From: Desulfurococcales archaeon
Lineage (GTDB): Archaea > Thermoproteota > Thermoprotei_A > Sulfolobales > NBVN01
Length of the DNA: 10,461 nt
Direction of reading: 5' to 3'
Assembly (NCBI GenBank): GCA_021163585.1
Contig: JAGGTW010000124.1
Location: 1-10,461, forward strand
Part shown: positions 7,110 to 10,461 of the stretch, piece by piece
Position numbering within the stretch: position 1 is the stretch's first letter
Layout: the number at the start of each line of letters is the position of its first letter
Position numbers and translations under genes: made by a program
The notes under the pieces: generated by a model
The model's input: the letters and a program-made list of their open reading frames with translations, nothing else
Told to the model about the DNA's origin: nothing
Database searches by the model: none

Positions 7110-8480
7110 TTAACGCTTCCTAGGGTATATGTAATCCTTAGGCGCTCTACTGAACGGCTCTAAGTATTTCCTAAGAACCTTAGGTACTTCAATAACGCCG
7201 TCCTCGCGCTGGTAATTCTCTAATATTGCAGTTATGGTTCTAGTACTTGCTATAGCAGTAGAGTTAAGCATGTGGACGAAGTCCTTCACCATACCCTTCC
7301 TACGAACAAACTTTATTTTAAGACGATAAGCTTGCCAGTCCAAACAGTTACTGCAGCTAACTAATTCACGAAACCTCCCCTGTGCAGGGTACCACGCTTC
7401 AAGATCGTACTTCATTGCCGCTCTTAGATTAAGCTCTCCAGACGCTATGTTGACTACCCTGTAAGGGATCCCTAAGCCTTGATAAAGTTCCTCTGCGTTA
7501 CGGATTAACTGATGAAATATATCCCAGCTCTGCTCAGGTAATGTAAAGGCGAACTGCTCTACCTTATGGAATTGGTGAACTCTAAAGATACCTTTTAGAT
7601 CTCTATTGCCTGCCCCAGCTTCCTTCCTAAAGCAAGGACTGACACCCACATAAAGTAGCGGCAGGTCTTCTTCAGGAATGGTCTCGCCTGCGTGGAGAGT
7701 TGCCAGCGGGTGCTCTGCCGTAGCTATTAGGTATAGGTCCTCGCCATCAATCTTATATAGTGCGTCCTTGAACGCCGTGAATTCCTCTACTGCAGACATG
7801 TACTTACCTTTAAGCATGTATGGAGGTATGATCAATCTGTACCCCTTATTAGTTAAGTAATCTATGGCGTATGCTAACAGGGCAGCATCGAGCCACACTA
7901 TATCATCAAAGATATAGTAGAATCTTGAGCCAGCAACCTCACCTGCTTTTAATGTATCACCTAACCTAAGCACGTTCTCGAGCATGTCTGCATGACCGAT
8001 TACTTCCCACTCTATAACTTCATACTCCATCTTCACCCCCTTACCCTCAGTCTCTGCTATGAAACTGCCCAGATGTTTCCTCTGGACCTTAGCCTTCCCC
8101 CACACTCTTATTACTGCGTTGTAGCTTTCATCAGGCCCCACCGGTACTGACTCATGCAGTAAGCTAGGCATACTATCCAGCAGTTGAGTCCTTAACATAC
8201 TTAACTCCTTAAGCTTCTTCTCATACTCACCAATTACCTCGAGCAACTTCTTTGCTTCCTCAACCTTGGCCTTCCTCACGTCAGGTGATGACCTAGCAAT
8301 TTCCGAACTAATTACATTGTGCTTATGCCTGAGCTTATTAAGTTCCGTCTGCACCCTCCTCCACTCACTGTCAATACTGATGAATTTATTGACTAGCGAG
8401 GGATCCATAAACCTCTTCCTGAGGTTCTCCCTCATCAAGTCCGGGTTTTTACGCAGTACCTCCAGCACTGACCAAGGCAT
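7110..8480 (-). CDS. serS: Seryl-tRNA synthetase (class II, common type)
   Basis: The enzyme charges tRNA-Ser with serine in the cytosol as a homodimer. Its 456 residues match the standard archaeal/bacterial SerRS, not the rare methanogen form. Residues 1-110 are the long antiparallel coiled-coil arm that grips the tRNA variable arm (opening WSVLEVLRKNPDLMRENL). Class II motif 1 is near 213-221 (GYRLIIPPYM). TAEHPL at 254-259 is the serine-binding TxE loop. Motif 2 is at 281-310, with FRKE at 284-287 and the family's FRVHQFHKVEQF. Motif 3 at 406-424 holds the ATP-binding Arg414 (LNSTAIASTRTITAILENYQ). SCSNC at 375-379 puts two cysteines where many bacterial enzymes read CSNF. The ATG at 8480 gives the standard family N-terminus. 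It has its own promoter candidate upstream and a 61-bp gap before the winged-helix gene. Confidence 0.97.
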   Translation of the reverse strand: MPWSVLEVLRKNPDLMRENLRKRFMDPSLVNKFISIDSEWRRVQTELNKLRHKHNVISSEIARSSPDVRKAKVEEAKKLLEVIGEYEKKLKELSMLRTQLLDSMPSLLHESVPVGPDESYNAVIRVWGKAKVQRKHLGSFIAETEGKGVKMEYEVIEWEVIGHADMLENVLRLGDTLKAGEVAGSRFYYIFDDIVWLDAALLAYAIDYLTNKGYRLIIPPYMLKGKYMSAVEEFTAFKDALYKIDGEDLYLIATAEHPLATLHAGETIPEEDLPLLYVGVSPCFRKEAGAGNRDLKGIFRVHQFHKVEQFAFTLPEQSWDIFHQLIRNAEELYQGLGIPYRVVNIASGELNLRAAMKYDLEAWYPAQGRFRELVSCSNCLDWQAYRLKIKFVRRKGMVKDFVHMLNSTAIASTRTITAILENYQREDGVIEVPKVLRKYLEPFSRAPKDYIYPRKR

Positions 8481-8515
8481 TCTCTCTCAACCACACATTA
8501 ACCTCAAAATAAGGA

Positions 8516-8525
8516 GTTTATACAT
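8516..8525 (-). promoter_or_regulatory. Candidate TATA box for serS
   Basis: ATGTATAAAC on the minus strand lies in the 97-bp gap after the helicase gene. Archaeal spacing would start the serS transcript near 8494, some 14 bases before the ATG at 8480, just ahead of a purine-rich GAGAGAGA stretch. Confidence 0.45.
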
Positions 8526-8546
8526 TTTATTTTTCATATCCTACCG

Positions 8547-8551
8547 AAAAA
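8547..8551 (-). terminator. Possible poly-T transcription terminator after the helicase gene
   Basis: On the minus strand a run of five T (GCTTTTTCGG) lies 26 bp past the helicase stop codon and before the serS promoter candidate. Archaeal RNA polymerase stops at such T-runs without needing a hairpin. The run is short, so the call is weak. Confidence 0.25.
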
Positions 8552-8577
8552 GCAATGAATGCTAAAGTACTGCTGAC

Positions 8578-10461
8578 CTAGTCCCAGTACTTTCTTGTCC
8601 TTATGTACTGTTTCTCAAGCTCATATAACTTAAAGTAGAACTCCTTTTCATCGGTAATAAACAGTATTTTCCTAGCTGTTCTAGGTCCTACACCGTAGGA
8701 GGCTAGTGCAACAACTGCTTTCTTACCGTAATTTAATACTAGCTCGGCAGCATCCATGAGTTTCTCAAAAAACTCCTTCTCATCGTGACTCAATACGAAC
8801 TTGTAGTTCTTGCCCGCTCTTAACCCCTTCCTGACGATCTCAGCTACATCACCCTTATTTCCTCTAAATACTACACCAATTAGTGAAAACCTACATTTTG
8901 GGCACTCTATCCTATCGGGCAGGTCAGCTACTCTTGACTCCCAGTAATGACCGCACACCATACAGACCATGATCACTTTCTTGGACATTATTCGCCTTTT
9001 AACAAGCTCAGCAACTACCTCTCTGGGCAGGTACTGTGTCCTCACCTTCTCATACCCCCCAGGTACTTTAAGCCCTTCTGATGCCAGCGGCGACATCGAT
9101 CTCGACGTAATAACAACCGACAGCTTCGTCCTACCCTTGCGGATTCTCTCAAGCAGTACCTCAACCGGTTTGAGATCTAAATACTTGGTTAGTATCTCAT
9201 TCACGACTTCATGCTTAACTACGTCAGCTTCAGAGTACTTACGTATAATCGACTTTACAACATTAGAGGGAGCTCCTTTAGGGATCAAGCCCACTCTAGA
9301 CAATACCTTATATGCCACAAACTTAAACAAGGCGGTGTCCTTAATAGAGTAGTAAATGACGTCCAGTAACTCACTGCTACTTAATTCATTAAATACCCTG
9401 CTCACCACTAATTTTGCCGTGTCCTCCGGCAACCTATACGGCAATTCTACGTATACATGATACGGATCAACCTTTACGTGCGTACCTACACCCAGCAATT
9501 TACTTATGACACCTGTAACAATTAGTGACAACGCCTTATTTCCCAGTGTCCCAAGGCATGCATGGATCACTAGCACTGTTCTGCTAGTCCCTGATACCTC
9601 GATTACTACATTGCTCTCCGAAGGTAGTGGGTACCCTTTGCGTACATGATCCTTAATGACGCCCTCCACGTACCTGACTAGCTCACTGTCCGCTATTTCA
9701 CGGATCCATGACGGCCTATACCCCAGTGCAATAAGTCTTCTTAAACCGCAGACCTCCCTCGCAACCTTAAAATCGACTGGTATGCTTTCCCCTAACCAAG
9801 AAGGGATATGCGCCTCTTCTGCTTCTTGTAATTCAACATAAACCTTTCTTGATTCATCATCTATAGCTAAAACCCTCCACACCTTACCACCTAGTACTAG
9901 GTTAACGCCCTCCTTCAGTGAGGTAGCGATGAACTCCTCATCTAAACTCCCTATTTGCCTTCTACTCAATACATCTATAACGCTATACTGCAGAGTATCC
10001 ACTATCATCGTCGTAGTCAAGTAGTATATCTTACCCTTAGTAGTACCCTCAATAAAGTTACCTCGCAACCTTATGTAGCCAAGTTCATTCATAAAGTAAA
10101 GCACGATGAGGAATTCGTCAAAGCTCAGATCGAGGAAGGGGTAAGACCTTGTGACTACGCCATATGCTTTGTCCACACTGTACTTAGTGCCCTCAATACT
10201 CATTCCCACCAGAGTATGCGCCAACACATCCAGAGACTTAGTAAAGGGCTTGGGTGTCTCAAGTATGCCCTCCAGCGTCCTTCTAGCTATTACTATGGAC
10301 TCAAGTATTTTATCTGCATTAAATTCAACTGCCGCAACCCCACGGGCTACCAACCACCCCTTATGCATAGATCTTCCAATGCGTTGCAAAAGCTTACAGA
10401 CCTGCCTAGGAGATGACACTTGAATAACTCCATCAATACATCCCACGTCAATCCCTAGTTC
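8578..10461 (-). CDS. Lhr-like SF2 helicase, C-terminal 627 residues, cut by window edge
   Basis: The gene enters from the right edge, so both its start and RecA domain 1 are missing. The reading frame is open to the last base and begins with ELGIDVG (motif V), then VIQVSSPRQVCKLLQRIGRS, containing motif VI (QRIGR at 26-30 of the visible part). The internal GTG at 10446 is therefore not a real start. Motif VI is followed by a winged-helix and helical core of the Lhr type (the DEAD/H-associated region, with REVCGLRRLIALG). Lhr-family enzymes are ATP-driven 3'-5' translocases on DNA or RNA, linked to repair and RNA handling; archaea carry several subtypes. Toward the C-terminus four cysteines (500, 503, 520, 523 of the visible part, CMVC and CPKC) should bind zinc. 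A helix-hairpin-helix-like YGVGPRTARKIL follows at about 589-600. I cannot tell which Lhr subtype it is, or its substrate. Confidence 0.88.
   Translation of the reverse strand, partial: ELGIDVGCIDGVIQVSSPRQVCKLLQRIGRSMHKGWLVARGVAAVEFNADKILESIVIARRTLEGILETPKPFTKSLDVLAHTLVGMSIEGTKYSVDKAYGVVTRSYPFLDLSFDEFLIVLYFMNELGYIRLRGNFIEGTTKGKIYYLTTTMIVDTLQYSVIDVLSRRQIGSLDEEFIATSLKEGVNLVLGGKVWRVLAIDDESRKVYVELQEAEEAHIPSWLGESIPVDFKVAREVCGLRRLIALGYRPSWIREIADSELVRYVEGVIKDHVRKGYPLPSESNVVIEVSGTSRTVLVIHACLGTLGNKALSLIVTGVISKLLGVGTHVKVDPYHVYVELPYRLPEDTAKLVVSRVFNELSSSELLDVIYYSIKDTALFKFVAYKVLSRVGLIPKGAPSNVVKSIIRKYSEADVVKHEVVNEILTKYLDLKPVEVLLERIRKGRTKLSVVITSRSMSPLASEGLKVPGGYEKVRTQYLPREVVAELVKRRIMSKKVIMVCMVCGHYWESRVADLPDRIECPKCRFSLIGVVFRGNKGDVAEIVRKGLRAGKNYKFVLSHDEKEFFEKLMDAAELVLNYGKKAVVALASYGVGPRTARKILFITDEKEFYFKLYELEKQYIRTRKYWD

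Noticed and set aside
6353..8480. serS and the winged-helix gene as one operon
   Set aside because: A good TATA box lies in the 61-bp gap at the right distance for a separate, nearly leaderless transcript; read-through is not excluded.
9955..10416. 153-codon open frame on the plus strand
   Set aside because: It is antisense to the Lhr-like helicase, whose frame shows motifs V and VI at the same place.
10444..10446. GTG as the start of a 622-residue protein
   Set aside because: The frame continues upstream to the window edge with ELGID, a helicase motif, so the GTG is an internal Val codon.

Overview
The window looks like chromosomal DNA from a hyperthermophilic archaeon of the Thermoproteota (crenarchaeal type, possibly Desulfurococcales-like; the order is a guess). 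Reasons: an archaeal GspE/VirB11-type pilus ATPase, an archaeal-type serine hydroxymethyltransferase, an Lhr-type helicase, TATA-box promoters with very short leaders, GTG and TTG starts, and heavy use of AGG/AGA and ATA codons. Seven protein genes are visible, two of them cut by the window edges. No RNA gene, CRISPR array, insertion sequence or phage gene was seen.

Left part (1-4154): the N-terminal third of a type IV pilus/secretion ATPase runs leftward off the window. Divergent from it, across a 196-bp shared promoter region, lies a 1123-residue surface protein. It has a signal peptide, beta-propeller-like sequence interrupted by an Ig-like domain, six more tandem Ig-like domains, one C-terminal membrane helix and a short cytoplasmic tail. 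Together the pair suggests a cell-surface or secretion locus. This is the least described part of the window.

Middle (4268-6345): glyA, for serine/glycine and one-carbon metabolism, overlaps by 4 bp a creatininase-superfamily metal amidohydrolase whose active-site pattern is closer to the FAPy-deformylase/MftE side of the family than to true creatininase. This two-gene operon may link one-carbon and pterin, flavin or deazaflavin metabolism.

Right part (6353-10461, all leftward): a winged-helix plus coiled-coil regulator of unknown target converges tail-to-tail on the creatininase gene with 7 bp between stops. Upstream of it come serS, encoding seryl-tRNA synthetase of the common class II type, and the C-terminal 627 residues of an Lhr-like SF2 helicase carrying a four-cysteine zinc site and a helix-hairpin-helix-like tail. 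Each has its own plausible promoter, so this looks like a row of single genes more than one operon.

No stretch above 300 bp lacks a gene. The largest gap is the divergent promoter region at 587-782, which also holds a 12-bp perfect palindrome.
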